NCBI GenBank assembly: GCA_021372355.1 | Contig: JAJFUQ010000005.1 | Location: 1-64,000 of the forward strand | Direction of reading: 5' to 3' | DNA length: 64,000 nt | DNA from: Nocardiaceae bacterium | GTDB lineage: Bacteria > Actinomycetota > Actinomycetes > Mycobacteriales > Mycobacteriaceae | Part shown: positions 36,729 through 46,018 of the stretch, in pieces | How the letters are laid out: each line of letters opens with the position of its first letter | Position numbering within the stretch: the stretch's first letter is position 1 | Made by a program: the position numbers and the translations under genes | Notes under the pieces: generated by a model | The model's input: only the letters and a program-made list of their open reading frames with translations | What the model was told of the DNA's origin: nothing | Databases searched by the model: none

Positions 36729-37532
36729 ATGGGTTTACCTGCTGCTTCTTCAACCAACTGCGCGGTCGTGACCGGCGCTTCGTCGGGTATCGGACTTGCG
36801 CTCGCTCGTGAGCTCGCTTCCCGCGGCTACGCACTGATTCTCGTCGCCCGGCGGGCGGACCTGCTCGAAAAGATCGCTGGCGAGATCACCGCGGCGCACG
36901 GCGTCACGGTCGAGATCCGCCCGACCGACCTCGCCGACCGGGACCAACGCGGCAAGCTCGTCGACGAGCTGTTCGACCGGGAGATCGCCGTTCTGTGCAA
37001 TAACGCCGGCATCGCGACCTTCGGTGCACTCGCCACGCTCGACCCGGCCGCCGAGCGCGCCGAGGTCGAGCTCAACGCCGTCGCGCTCCACGACCTGACG
37101 CTGGCCGTCCTTCCCGGCATGCTCGAGCGCCGCGCGGGCGGAATTCTCATGAGCGGATCGGCGGCGGGCAACATGCCGATCCCGAACAACGCCACCTACG
37201 CGGCCACGAAGGCCTTCGTGAACAGCTTCTGCGAGTCGCTGCGCCACGAACTGCTCGACACCGGCGTTCACATCACGCTGCTCGCGCCCGGACCCGTCCG
37301 CGGAGAGACGCCGGACGCGGAAGCAAAGTCGTTCGTCGACAAGGCGATTCCGGACTTCCTGTGGGTCACCACGGAGTACACCGCACGCGTCTCGATCGAT
37401 GCTCTCGACGAGAACAAGATGCGCATCGTCCCGGGTGTGCTGTCGAAGGCGATGTCGGTGGCAGGTGGGTACAGCCCCCGGGCGATGGTCGCCCCGATCG
37501 TGGGCAAGTTCTACGAGCGGTTGGCGACCTAG
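36729..37532 (+). CDS. cmrA: Mycolate reductase CmrA (short-chain dehydrogenase)
   Basis: 267 residues from ATG 36729. Rossmann motif TGASSGIG (15-22), NNAG in VLCNNAGIATFG, and the active-site Ser/Tyr/Lys in ISGSAAGN-like LMSGSAAGN and YAATKAF. The text is close throughout to mycobacterial Rv2509 (CmrA), including GILMSGSAAGNMPIPNNATY and LAPGPVR. CmrA reduces the 3-oxo-mycolate condensation product to mature mycolate. Its presence is strong evidence that this organism makes mycolic acids. The adjacent DUF853 ATPase and orn genes keep the order Rv2509-Rv2510c-Rv2511, interrupted only by the small oxidoreductase gene at 37549. Confidence 0.9.
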   Translation: MGLPAASSTNCAVVTGASSGIGLALARELASRGYALILVARRADLLEKIAGEITAAHGVTVEIRPTDLADRDQRGKLVDELFDREIAVLCNNAGIATFGALATLDPAAERAEVELNAVALHDLTLAVLPGMLERRAGGILMSGSAAGNMPIPNNATYAATKAFVNSFCESLRHELLDTGVHITLLAPGPVRGETPDAEAKSFVDKAIPDFLWVTTEYTARVSIDALDENKMRIVPGVLSKAMSVAGGYSPRAMVAPIVGKFYERLAT

Positions 37533-37548
37533 ATCTAACGTGTGAGGC

Positions 37549-38070
37549 ATGTCCGAACTGCGTTTCCCTGATGTGCGTTGGGGATCACCGGATGGCGTGT
37601 TTCGCCGCGCATTCCAACCGGTGGCCGTCGCGTTTCTATCCAGTCGCCTAGGTGGCTGGATACATCGGCGGCTCCGCTGGCTCGACCTCGCCCTGCTTCG
37701 GGCTACCCGCGGGCGGGTATCGATGTTCGGGCCGTCGGGGATCTATGTGCTCGTTCTGACGACCACCGGAAGAAGATCCGGCAACTCGCACAGCGTTCCG
37801 CTGGTTTACGTACCGCACGAGGGCGGAGCGCTTGTCCTCGGGAGCAACTACGGCCAAGCGCACCACCCGGCGTGGTCTGCGAACCTGCTCGCCGACCCGC
37901 GGGCGAGCGTCGAGGTCGGCGGCCACAAGTTTGCGGTTCTTGCCGAACACATCACTGGCACTCGGTTCGACGACCTGTTCCGCCAATTTCTTGCGATCGG
38001 CGAGAACTTCGGAACGTACCGGGAGCGATCGCAGCGCGATCTCCGAATGTTCGCGCTGCGTCGCGTCTAG
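37549..38070 (+). CDS. Nitroreductase-family deazaflavin (F420)-dependent oxidoreductase
   Basis: 173 residues from ATG 37549. The C-terminal two thirds are a split-barrel of the DDN/DUF385 family: YVLVLTTTGRRSGNSHSVPL, ALVLGSNYGQAHHPAWSANL and PRASVEVGG. Members bind F420H2 (or sometimes heme or fatty acids) and reduce quinones or other acceptors. It starts 16 bases after cmrA and converges with the DUF853 gene. Confidence 0.85.
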   Translation: MSELRFPDVRWGSPDGVFRRAFQPVAVAFLSSRLGGWIHRRLRWLDLALLRATRGRVSMFGPSGIYVLVLTTTGRRSGNSHSVPLVYVPHEGGALVLGSNYGQAHHPAWSANLLADPRASVEVGGHKFAVLAEHITGTRFDDLFRQFLAIGENFGTYRERSQRDLRMFALRRV

Positions 38071-38073
38071 GCA

Positions 38074-39738
38074 CTAACGGCGGCGGCCCGTCCCGAAGAT
38101 GCTTCGCGTGATCTCTCGCCCGAGGGCAGTTCCCGCCGAGCGCATCGCATTCTTGACGAACGGTTGGTCGAAGAAGCCCGGCTCTTCCTTCTGAACCCGC
38201 GGCCGCGGTGCCGCCTTCGGCTCCGGTTGCGGTGCCGGCGCGGGTGCAGCGGGCGGTGGGGCGAGACGAGCGCTCAGTTTCTCGTAGGCGGACTCCGGGT
38301 CGATCGTCTGCGCATACTTCGGAGCCAGCGAACTCCCGTGCGCAGCCTGGTTCATCGCCTGCGGACCGATCGTGTCCATGAGCGAACGCGGCGGGCGCAA
38401 ACGCGTCCAGGCAACCGGAGTGGGCGCCCCCTTCTCCGACAACACCGTCACGATCGCCTCACCGATCCCGAGCGAGGTCAGCGCCTCCTCGAGGTCGTAC
38501 ACCGGGGTCTTCGGATAGGTGCGGACCGTCTTGCTGAGTGCCTTCTGGTCGTCTGGGGTGAACGCGCGCAATGCGTGCTGAATACGCGCGCCGAGCTGCG
38601 ACAACACTTCGTTCGGAATGTCGGTCGGCAGCTGGGTGCAGAAAAAGACGCCGACGCCCTTCGACCGGATGAGTTTGACCGTCTGCTCGACCTGCTCGAC
38701 AAATGCCTTCGATGCATCGGTGAACAGGAGGTGCGCCTCGTCGAAGATGAACACCAGCTTCGGCTTGTCGAGGTCACCGGCTTCGGGCAACGTCTGGAAC
38801 AGGTCCGCTAGAACCCACATCAGGAACGTCGAGAACAGCGTCGGCCGGGCCGCCTGCGTCCCGAGTTCGAAAAGCGTGATGATTCCCTTGCCGTCCACGA
38901 CGCGAATCAGGTCCGCGGTGTCGAGTTCCGGTTCCCCGAAGAAGGTGTCACCGCCGTCGGCCTCCAGGTTCACCAATGCACGCAGGATCACGCCGGCGGT
39001 CGCGGCCGAAACGCCACCGATCCCCTTGAGGGTTTCCTTACCGTCGTCGCTGGTCAGGAAGGTGATGACGGAGCGAAGGTCCTTCAGGTCGAGCAGCGCG
39101 AGGCCATTCGTGTCCGCCCAGTGGAAGATCAGCCCGAGGGTCGACTCCTGGGTGGCGTTGAGACCGAGCACTTTGCTCAGCAGGATCGGCCCGAACGACG
39201 TCACGGTCGCGCGGATCGGCCAACCGATTCCATTCGTGCCCAGCGACACGAACTCCGTCGGATAACCGTTGGGCGCCCAATCGGCTTCACCGGTTTCTTT
39301 CGCACGGGCGGTGATTTTGTCGTTCGACTCGCCCGGCCGCGATAGGCCGGACAGGTCGCCCTTGACGTCTGCCATGACGACCGGAACACCCGCAGCCGAC
39401 AGCTGCTCGGCGATGCCCTGCAGGGTCTTGGTCTTACCTGTGCCGGTTGCGCCGGCCACCAAACCATGGCGGTTGAGCGTCGCGAGAGGAATCCGAACCT
39501 TGGCGGTGGGGTCGACCTGGTTGTCGACCATCACCGCGCCGAGTTCGAGCGCAGCGCCGGAAGTCGCATAGCCAGCGGCGATTTCGGCGGCGGCACCAGA
39601 CGGAGCGGCAGCCGCGGGTGCCGGTTGTGCACGAGCTTGCACCGCAGCGGCCGCGGCCGCTTCCTTCTCCGCAGCTTCGAGGGCTGCACGTGCCGCGGCA
39701 ACCTTCTGTTCGGGCGTCAGATTTGGGTCGATGGTCAT
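38074..39738 (-). CDS. HerA-like ATPase (DUF853), Rv2510c-like
   Basis: About 554 residues from ATG 39738 (AAGGA upstream). After an Ala/Gln-rich N-terminus the FtsK/HerA-type ATPase has Walker A GATGTGKTKTL and Walker B LVFIFDEAHLLF, with an arginine-finger region near IRSKGVGVFFCTQLP. The C-terminal stretch is Pro/Ala-rich, then ends in a conserved basic segment (FGTGRRR). Members are hexameric DNA-pumping-type ATPases of unknown role. It matches Rv2510c in size and position between cmrA and orn. Confidence 0.88.
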   Translation of the reverse strand: MTIDPNLTPEQKVAAARAALEAAEKEAAAAAAVQARAQPAPAAAAPSGAAAEIAAGYATSGAALELGAVMVDNQVDPTAKVRIPLATLNRHGLVAGATGTGKTKTLQGIAEQLSAAGVPVVMADVKGDLSGLSRPGESNDKITARAKETGEADWAPNGYPTEFVSLGTNGIGWPIRATVTSFGPILLSKVLGLNATQESTLGLIFHWADTNGLALLDLKDLRSVITFLTSDDGKETLKGIGGVSAATAGVILRALVNLEADGGDTFFGEPELDTADLIRVVDGKGIITLFELGTQAARPTLFSTFLMWVLADLFQTLPEAGDLDKPKLVFIFDEAHLLFTDASKAFVEQVEQTVKLIRSKGVGVFFCTQLPTDIPNEVLSQLGARIQHALRAFTPDDQKALSKTVRTYPKTPVYDLEEALTSLGIGEAIVTVLSEKGAPTPVAWTRLRPPRSLMDTIGPQAMNQAAHGSSLAPKYAQTIDPESAYEKLSARLAPPPAAPAPAPQPEPKAAPRPRVQKEEPGFFDQPFVKNAMRSAGTALGREITRSIFGTGRRR

Positions 39739-39827
39739 CGAATTCCTTCTCAGTCCGGTTCCAAGCGCGCCTCCGACCCTAATGCCGGGCACCGACAAGT
39801 TCGCGTCGTTCGCTACTGTGTTCTCCT

Positions 39828-40427
39828 GTGCAGGACAAACTCGTCTGGATCGACTGCGAGATGACCGGGCTTCGCCTGGACGCCGATGCGCTGATCGAAG
39901 TAGCAGCTCTGGTGACCGACGCCGACTTGAACGTCCTCGGCGACGGTGTCGACATCGTCATCCACGCCGATGAGGACGCTCTCGCGAGCATGCCGAAGGT
40001 CGTTGCGGACATGCACGCCAAGTCCGGGCTCACCGAAGAAGTCCGTGCGTCGACCGTCACGATGGCCGAAGCCGAAGAGCAGATCCTCGCCTATATCCGC
40101 GAGCACATACCCGTTGCCGGTCAAGCCGTGCTGTGCGGAAACTCGATCGCCACCGATCGCGGTTTCATCGCCCGCGACATGCCGAAGTTGGACACGTTCC
40201 TGCACTACCGCATGATCGACGTCTCCTCGATCAAGGAGCTGTGCCGCCGCTGGTACCCGCGGATCTACTTCGGTCAGCCCGAGAAGGGTCTCGCGCACCG
40301 CGCGCTCGCGGACATCAAGGAGTCGATCCGTGAACTCGAGTACTACCGCCGCACCGCGTTCGTGCCCGATCCGGGCCCATCGGCGTCCGAAATCGCCGCT
40401 GTGACGGAGGCCCTTCCGCAACGGTGA
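39828..40427 (+). CDS. orn: Oligoribonuclease
   Basis: 199 residues from GTG 39828. DEDDh exonuclease motifs are present: WIDCEMTGL (Asp, Glu), [11 protein letters not shown] (Asp) and [11 protein letters not shown] (His, Asp). It degrades 2-5-nucleotide RNAs and pGpG to mononucleotides in the cytoplasm. Gene order cmrA - DUF853 - orn - tRNA-His is as recalled for M. tuberculosis. Confidence 0.95.
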   Translation: MQDKLVWIDCEMTGLRLDADALIEVAALVTDADLNVLGDGVDIVIHADEDALASMPKVVADMHAKSGLTEEVRASTVTMAEAEEQILAYIREHIPVAGQAVLCGNSIATDRGFIARDMPKLDTFLHYRMIDVSSIKELCRRWYPRIYFGQPEKGLAHRALADIKESIRELEYYRRTAFVPDPGPSASEIAAVTEALPQR

Positions 40428-40493
40428 CAACCGATTAGCAATCGGCGCACCGGGCAGGCTAATATCGGTTCCGCCGTTTCAACACGGCGAATG

Positions 40494-40566
40494 GTGACCG
40501 TAGTTCAGTTGGTAGAGCACCAGATTGTGGATCTGGATGTCGCGGGTTCGAGCCCCGTCGGTCACC
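40494..40566 (+). tRNA. tRNA-His (anticodon GTG)
   Basis: The acceptor stem GTGACCG pairs with CGGTCAC; the anticodon stem-loop is CCAGA-TTGTGGA-TCTGG. A G at 40493 can serve as the extra G-1 typical of tRNA-His. CCA is not encoded. Confidence 0.95.
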
Positions 40567-40573
40567 CCTAACG

Positions 40574-40606
40574 GAGAAGCCGGTCTGATCTTCAGACCGG
40601 CTTCTC
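40574..40606 (+). terminator. Terminator after tRNA-His
   Basis: A perfect 15-base stem GAGAAGCCGGTCTGA/TCAGACCGGCTTCTC with a 3-base loop, eight bases after the tRNA. Confidence 0.85.
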
Positions 40607-40649
40607 GCATTTCCGTACCAGCACGGATCGACCGGTCGGCGTGCGGACT

Positions 40650-40655
40650 TACTGT
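40650..40655 (+). promoter_or_regulatory. Putative -10 of the plus-strand kinase operon
   Basis: TACTGT fits the actinobacterial TAnnnT -10 and lies only five bases before the GTG start of the first kinase. No ribosome binding site precedes that GTG, so the message is probably leaderless. Confidence 0.45.
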
Positions 40656-40660
40656 TAGGT

Positions 40661-42214
40661 GTGTCCGAAGACACACCGAACCAGGACACCCCGAAACGCG
40701 GGCTTGCGGACCGGTTGTACGCCCGGTTCGGCTGGAAGATATGGCCTGGTTTGGCCGCTGCCTTCTGGGCCTTCGGTCTCTTCCTGGCAGAGATCACTAC
40801 CGTCAACCTTGTTCGAATAGAGCCCGTCTCTGTTGGGGTGACGGTCGGGCTGTGTATCTCGATGGCCATCGTCTTGATGATCGCCGGAATCATCAATGCC
40901 GTCGTCGCCACTCGTTTCTGCGCGCCGCTGCGAGGCAGTCTGATGAGCCAGGAACAGCTTGCGGCAGCCTGGCGGACTGCCATCGCTCTACCGCTTCAGC
41001 TCGGACGCGTTGGATCGGCCATCGTGATGCTGTGGGTGACTCCGACGCTCGGCTTAGCCTTTGCACTCGCGTACGGCTGGCGCCCGCCAGCGCTGATCTA
41101 TGTCACCTTCGGGATTGTTCTCATCACCGCGGTCACGGTGTCTGCTCTGATCTATGCGGCGGCAGTGCTCGTCCGGCCGGTCCTCACCGAGCTTCAGCAC
41201 CGCCTCGACGCGATCCCCAGCTCACAAACCATCACGCTGCGGACCCGACTGATCATTCTCATTCCGACGCTGAGCGTGGGCGCCACCATGACCGGTGCCG
41301 CTTTGGCACAGCCCACCGGCAGCGGCATCACTACCGCGACGATCGTCGTGATCGTCGGGACCGCGGTTTTTGCGTTGTTCATGTGGACACCGGTGGCGGT
41401 CATGTTCGCGCACTCGCTGCTCAGCCCCCTCGCCGACCTTCAGGCTGCCACTCAGCGGATCGGGAAGGGCGACTACTCACAACCAGTTCCGGAGGTCTGG
41501 GCCGACGAGCTCGGAGCTGTCGCCAACTCCCTCAACGACGCGATGAAAGGTCTGTCCGAACGGCAACAGATGGCTCGCGAGGTGCGGGAGTCTCGGGCGC
41601 GCATCGTCGCTGCGGCGGACGCCTCTCGCAAGCGGATCGAGCGCAACATCCATGACGGCGCCCAGCAACGTCTGGTCGCGATGGCCCTCGACGTCCGAAT
41701 ACTCCAGCAGACCGCCTCGACAATGTCGCCCGATGAACTCGACGCAGCGCTCGAGCAGTTCGCCGAAAGCCTGAAGGAGTCGCTGGCGGAATTGCGCGAT
41801 CTGGCTCGCGGTCTGCACCCGGCGATACTCAGCACCGACGGACTCGCACCCGCATTGCAGCAACTCGCGACGCGGGCAAAGGTTCCGATCTCAGTCACCT
41901 CTCCCCCGGATCGCTTCCCCGAGCAGATCGAGACGACCGCATATTTCGTTGCGGCCGAAGCCCTCGCCAACGTCGCCAAGTATGCGCACGCGTCCCATGC
42001 CACCGTGACGGCTGCGCAAGAAAACGGTCACTTGAGCATCGAGATCGCCGACGACGGTGTCGGCGGCGCATCCGCTTCCTCCGGCTCAGGCTTGGCCGGG
42101 TTGGCTGACCGCGTCGCGGCGATTGGCGGCAAGCTGACGGTCGATAGCGAATACGGCAAGGGCACGCGCATCATCGCCGACCTTCCACTGAACGGGTGGA
42201 GATCGAATGGCTGA
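40661..42214 (+). CDS. Sensor histidine kinase HK1 (NarL-type, six membrane helices)
   Basis: 517 residues from GTG 40661. After DRLYARFGWK come six hydrophobic helices (about 29-250) with short loops, so there is little extracellular domain; the stimulus is probably sensed in the membrane. A HAMP-like linker (about 253-300, ADELGAVANSLNDAM) leads to the HisKA_3 box ERNIHDGAQQRLVA with phospho-acceptor His331, then HATPase_c with N-box EALANVAKYA (Asn437), DDGVGG (464-469) and GSGLAGLADR. All catalytic signatures are intact. No response regulator is in this operon; the nearest are at the other end of the three-kinase run, on the opposite strand. Confidence 0.92.
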   Translation: MSEDTPNQDTPKRGLADRLYARFGWKIWPGLAAAFWAFGLFLAEITTVNLVRIEPVSVGVTVGLCISMAIVLMIAGIINAVVATRFCAPLRGSLMSQEQLAAAWRTAIALPLQLGRVGSAIVMLWVTPTLGLAFALAYGWRPPALIYVTFGIVLITAVTVSALIYAAAVLVRPVLTELQHRLDAIPSSQTITLRTRLIILIPTLSVGATMTGAALAQPTGSGITTATIVVIVGTAVFALFMWTPVAVMFAHSLLSPLADLQAATQRIGKGDYSQPVPEVWADELGAVANSLNDAMKGLSERQQMAREVRESRARIVAAADASRKRIERNIHDGAQQRLVAMALDVRILQQTASTMSPDELDAALEQFAESLKESLAELRDLARGLHPAILSTDGLAPALQQLATRAKVPISVTSPPDRFPEQIETTAYFVAAEALANVAKYAHASHATVTAAQENGHLSIEIADDGVGGASASSGSGLAGLADRVAAIGGKLTVDSEYGKGTRIIADLPLNGWRSNG

Positions 42215-43736
42215 CATTCGACGTGACCTGCCGGACCGGCTTTATGTCCGGTTCGGCTGGAAGGTGTGGCCGCTCGTTGCCGGTGGAGTCTGGCTGTTCG
42301 GTCTGGTGATGGGCGAGGTGGCAGCGTTGAATCTCTTTCGCATTCAGCCGACGCCGTCAAGCGCGGTGAGTCACCTCTGCCTGTTGGTCGCCGCATTGTG
42401 CCTGGTCTGCGGCGTCATCTCGACGTTCCTCACGATTCATGCGTGCGCACCGTTGCGTCGCGCGCTCGAGAAACGCGAAGATCTCGCGGCCGGCTGGAGC
42501 ACCGCGGTTTCGCTTCCGCTCAAGATGGCGGCAACCGGCGTGCTACTTGCGACCGTGCTGGGGATTCCGACCGTCGTCCTTGGATTCGGACCCGTCTACG
42601 ATTTCGAGATTCCGGTGTTGTTCATGCCTGCGCTCGGCCTGCTGCTGATCTCCTCAGCGGCCGGAACGGGCGTGGTTTATGGCGGGGCCGCGCTTGTCCG
42701 CCCCGTCCTTCGGGAACTGCACAAAATCGGCGCTCCCACCGGGTCGCACACGGTGACACTGCGGGCGCGCCTGCTTTTGCTGATCCCGACGCTGAGCATC
42801 GGCGCCACCGCGTCCGGGGCTGCCTTTGCGCAGATGACTGGTACTGGCGTCACGGGTTCGATGGTCGTGGTGATCGCCCTGACCACAGCAGTAGGTCTCG
42901 TCTGTTGGACGCCAATGGGCTTCATGTTCACCCACTCGATGCTCACCCCGCTGCGGGACCTCCAAACCGCAACCGAGCGCATCAAGCATGGTGATTACTC
43001 GCAGCCCATTCCGGAGGCATGGGGCGACGAACTGGGTGCGGTGGCAATCTCCCTCAACGAGGCGATGCGCGGACTGTCCGAGCGCCAACGGATGGCGCGT
43101 GAGGTGCGGGAATCGCGAGCCCGAATCGTCGCGGCCGGCGACGAGTCCCGCAAGCGCATCGAGCGCAACATCCACGACGGTGCGCAACAGCGGCTCGTCG
43201 CGCTGGCGCTCGATGCACGACTACTGGAGTCGCTTATCCCGACAATGTCCGATGAAGAGGCCGCCGCCGGAGTTCGACAGCTCGCCGACGGTCTCAAGGA
43301 AGCGCTCGCGGAACTCCGCGATCTCGCCCGCGGACTTCATCCGGCGGTCCTCACTACCGATGGATTGGCACCAGCGTTGCAGCAACTGGCGACGCGGGCC
43401 AAGTTTCCCGTGTCGATCGCAGTTCCGCCGGATCGCTTCCCGGAACAGATCGAGACGACCGCCTATTTCGTCGCTGCCGAGGCGCTTGCCAATGTCGCGA
43501 AATACGCTAAGGCAACCTCGGCGACGGTTGCCGCATCACGCAACGGCGGACACCTGAGCATCGAGATCATCGACGACGGCGTCGGCGGCGCTGTCGCCTC
43601 AACAGGTTCCGGCCTCAGCGGACTGGCGGACCGCGTCGCGGCAATCGGCGGCACACTGACGGTCGACAGCCAACCGGGCAACGGAACGCGTGTCACGGCC
43701 GACCTCCCACTGAACGGGTGGCAATCGAATGGTTGA
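42207..43736 (+). CDS. Sensor histidine kinase HK2 (NarL-type)
   Basis: 509 residues from ATG 42207, inside the last codons of HK1 (8-base overlap ATGGCTGA). Domain plan as HK1: six helices, HAMP-like segment ERIKHGDYSQPIPEAWGDEL, acceptor His at about 323 in ERNIHDGAQQRLVA, N-box EALANVAKYA, DDGVGG. The linker and catalytic half are almost the same as in HK1 and HK3, whereas the membrane half is much more diverged (only DRLYVRFGWK and the CAPLRRALE loop are well kept). This suggests duplication followed by diversification of the sensing part. Confidence 0.92.
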   Translation: MADIRRDLPDRLYVRFGWKVWPLVAGGVWLFGLVMGEVAALNLFRIQPTPSSAVSHLCLLVAALCLVCGVISTFLTIHACAPLRRALEKREDLAAGWSTAVSLPLKMAATGVLLATVLGIPTVVLGFGPVYDFEIPVLFMPALGLLLISSAAGTGVVYGGAALVRPVLRELHKIGAPTGSHTVTLRARLLLLIPTLSIGATASGAAFAQMTGTGVTGSMVVVIALTTAVGLVCWTPMGFMFTHSMLTPLRDLQTATERIKHGDYSQPIPEAWGDELGAVAISLNEAMRGLSERQRMAREVRESRARIVAAGDESRKRIERNIHDGAQQRLVALALDARLLESLIPTMSDEEAAAGVRQLADGLKEALAELRDLARGLHPAVLTTDGLAPALQQLATRAKFPVSIAVPPDRFPEQIETTAYFVAAEALANVAKYAKATSATVAASRNGGHLSIEIIDDGVGGAVASTGSGLSGLADRVAAIGGTLTVDSQPGNGTRVTADLPLNGWQSNG

Positions 43737-45258
43737 AGTTCCCCGTCGCGACCTTCCCGACCGGCTTTACGCCCGGTTCGGCTGGAAGGTGTGGCCGCTC
43801 ATCGCAGGCTCGTTCTGGCTTCTCGGACTCGTTCTCAGCGAAGGCGCGACACTCAATCTCTATCGGGTGCAGCCAATTTCACATCGTGAGTTGATCGGAC
43901 TCGCGCTGTGGGTCGCCGCCATCTGCACGGTGAGCGGCACCTGCTCGGCAATTTTCACTGTGCGCGCCTGCGCACCACTGCGTCACGCCCTCGATCACGG
44001 CACCGACCTCACGGCTGGCTGGAATGCCGTCGTTGCCCTGCCGATCAAAATCTCCCAACAGGGTCTGATCCTGGTAACCGTGTGGGCCGCCCCGGCAGCC
44101 TTCATCGGGGTCGGGCACGTCTATGGCATCGAGATACCCCTCTTGGTCATCACCGCACTGGGCGTCCTCATGGTCACCTCGGTGACCGCGACCGGAGTCA
44201 TCTACGGGGCGGCGGCCGTGGTGCGCCCATTCCTTGCGGAACTACGGCGTCTCGGCGCTCGGCCGGGGCCGCAGACCGTCACGCTCCGCGCCCGCCTGAT
44301 CATGTTCATCCCCTCACTCAGCATCGGCGCGACCGCCACCGGTGCGGTTCTGGCGCAGCCCAGCGGTACCAGGATCACGACGTCCACGGTCATCGTGATT
44401 CTTGCGACGACGGCTTTTGCATTGGTCGCATGGACTCCGGTGACGGTCATGTTCGCCCACTCCGTACTGACCCCCCTTGCGAACCTTCAAGCCGCAACTG
44501 AACGCATCAAGCGCGGCGACTACACGCAGCCCGTTCCGGAAGCGTGGGCTGACGAGCTGGGAGCCGTCGCCACGTCGCTCAACGAGGCGATGGCGACGCT
44601 GTCCGAGCGGCAACAGATGGCCCGCGAGGTACGCGAATCGCGAGCGCGGATCGTCGCAGCCGCGGACGCGTCCCGTAAACGAATCGAGCGCAATATCCAC
44701 GACGGCGCGCAGCAGCGGCTCGTGGCTCTCGCCCTCGATGTTCGGATGCTCGAGTCCATGGCCGCGACGATGTCCGCCGACGAGCTCTGCACCGCGCACC
44801 AGCAACTCGCGGAAGGCCTCAAGGAAGCGCTCGCCGAACTGCGCGACCTCGCCCGCGGACTCCACCCGGCCATCCTCACGACGGACGGGCTGCGACCGGC
44901 ACTTCAGCAATTGGCGACCAGGGCCAAACTGCCGGTCACTGTCACCGTCCCGGCAGAACGGTTCCCGGAGCACGTCGAGACGACCGCGTACTTCGTCGCA
45001 GCCGAAGCACTCGCGAACGTTGGCAAATATGCGCACGCGAGCGGGGCTTCCGTCGCTGCCGCGCAGCTGGACGGGCATCTTCGGGTCGAGATCGCCGACG
45101 ACGGAATCGGCGGCGCAAACCCCACATCAGGATCCGGCTTGAGCGGCCTGGTCGACCGGGTGGCCGCGATCGGCGGTCGACTTACCGTCGAAAGCCCGAG
45201 GGGCGGCGGCACGCGAATCGTCGCAGATCTCCCGCTCGTGAACCCGCTACTGAACTGA
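43729..45258 (+). CDS. Sensor histidine kinase HK3 (NarL-type)
   Basis: 509 residues from ATG 43729, again overlapping the preceding stop by eight bases (ATGGTTGA). HAMP-like segment ERIKRGDYTQPVPEAWADEL, acceptor His at about 324 in ERNIHDGAQQRLVA, N-box EALANVGKYA, DDGIGG. The C-terminus ends LPLVNPLLN instead of the LPLNGW-SNG seen in HK1 and HK2; those residues encode the next gene's start in HK1 and HK2, and HK3 has no following gene. It is last in the operon and converges on the response regulator genes. Confidence 0.92.
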   Translation: MVEVPRRDLPDRLYARFGWKVWPLIAGSFWLLGLVLSEGATLNLYRVQPISHRELIGLALWVAAICTVSGTCSAIFTVRACAPLRHALDHGTDLTAGWNAVVALPIKISQQGLILVTVWAAPAAFIGVGHVYGIEIPLLVITALGVLMVTSVTATGVIYGAAAVVRPFLAELRRLGARPGPQTVTLRARLIMFIPSLSIGATATGAVLAQPSGTRITTSTVIVILATTAFALVAWTPVTVMFAHSVLTPLANLQAATERIKRGDYTQPVPEAWADELGAVATSLNEAMATLSERQQMAREVRESRARIVAAADASRKRIERNIHDGAQQRLVALALDVRMLESMAATMSADELCTAHQQLAEGLKEALAELRDLARGLHPAILTTDGLRPALQQLATRAKLPVTVTVPAERFPEHVETTAYFVAAEALANVGKYAHASGASVAAAQLDGHLRVEIADDGIGGANPTSGSGLSGLVDRVAAIGGRLTVESPRGGGTRIVADLPLVNPLLN

Positions 45259-45262
45259 TGGT

Positions 45263-45291
45263 CGGTGCTCTGCACCGTCAGGTCCCTTTTT
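45263..45291 (+). terminator. Possible terminator of the plus-strand kinase operon
   Basis: A short stem CGGTGC/GCACCG with loop TCT is followed ten bases later by a run of five T. Confidence 0.45.
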
Positions 45292-45342
45292 GCGCGCCGT
45301 CGAGGGGCCCCTATGGTGCACGGCGACAATGGGAGCCGCTGA

Positions 45343-46008
45343 TCAGGCGTTCAGGAACGCCAACACGGCGAGAACTCGGCGATGGTCGTCACGAGTATCG
45401 GTGAGCCCGAGTTTCTGGAACACGACACCGATGTGCGTCTCGACGGTGCGCAAACCGAGCGTCAGGTGGTCCGCGATTCCCGCATTCGAACGGCCCTGCG
45501 CCATGAGACCCAGGATTTCGCGTTCCCGATCGGTCAGGTCGACCAATTTGTCCCGCTCACGCAGACTGCCGAGGACACGGCGAACGATCGCATGGTCGAC
45601 GACCGACTCCCCCGCGGCCACGCGCCGAATCGCGGCGGCAAAGGCGTCGAGGTCGGTTACCGAGGTCTTGAGGAGATATCCACGACCCGGCGTTCCATCC
45701 TCGAGAAGCCTTGTGGCATAACGTGGTTCGAGATACTCCGACAGCACGAGCACGCTGACGTTCGGATACTTGCGGCCCAGTTCAGCGGCTGCACGCAGCC
45801 CTTCGTCAGTGCCGGTAGGAGGCATCCGGATGTCGACGAGCGCGACGTCGGGGTCGTGCCGTGCCACCTCGCGGATGAGCTCGTCACCGTCCCCAGCTTG
45901 GCCTACGACATCGAATCCGCGGGCCGTCAGCACCTTCGCCAAACCTTCGCGCAGCAGCAAGGAGTCATCGGCGACAACAAGTCGCAGCGGAGACTGCTCG
46001 CGGTCCAT
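45343..46008 (-). CDS. NarL/LuxR-type response regulator
   Basis: 221 residues. The receiver domain (about 8-125) has the acidic pair Asp14-Asp15, phospho-acceptor Asp59 in VALVDIRMPP, Ser90 and Lys114 (YLLKT). The LuxR-type HTH is at about 155-215 (LTDREREILGLMAQGRSNAG; LGLRTVETHIGVVFQKLGL). NarL-type regulators are the normal partners of HisKA_3 kinases. It is the last gene of the minus-strand run HK7-HK6-HK5-HK4-receiver-this gene, and also lies opposite the end of HK1-3, so it is placed to serve both kinase groups. Confidence 0.93.
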   Translation of the reverse strand: MDREQSPLRLVVADDSLLLREGLAKVLTARGFDVVGQAGDGDELIREVARHDPDVALVDIRMPPTGTDEGLRAAAELGRKYPNVSVLVLSEYLEPRYATRLLEDGTPGRGYLLKTSVTDLDAFAAAIRRVAAGESVVDHAIVRRVLGSLRERDKLVDLTDREREILGLMAQGRSNAGIADHLTLGLRTVETHIGVVFQKLGLTDTRDDHRRVLAVLAFLNA

Positions 46009-46018
46009 CGCCAGTAGG

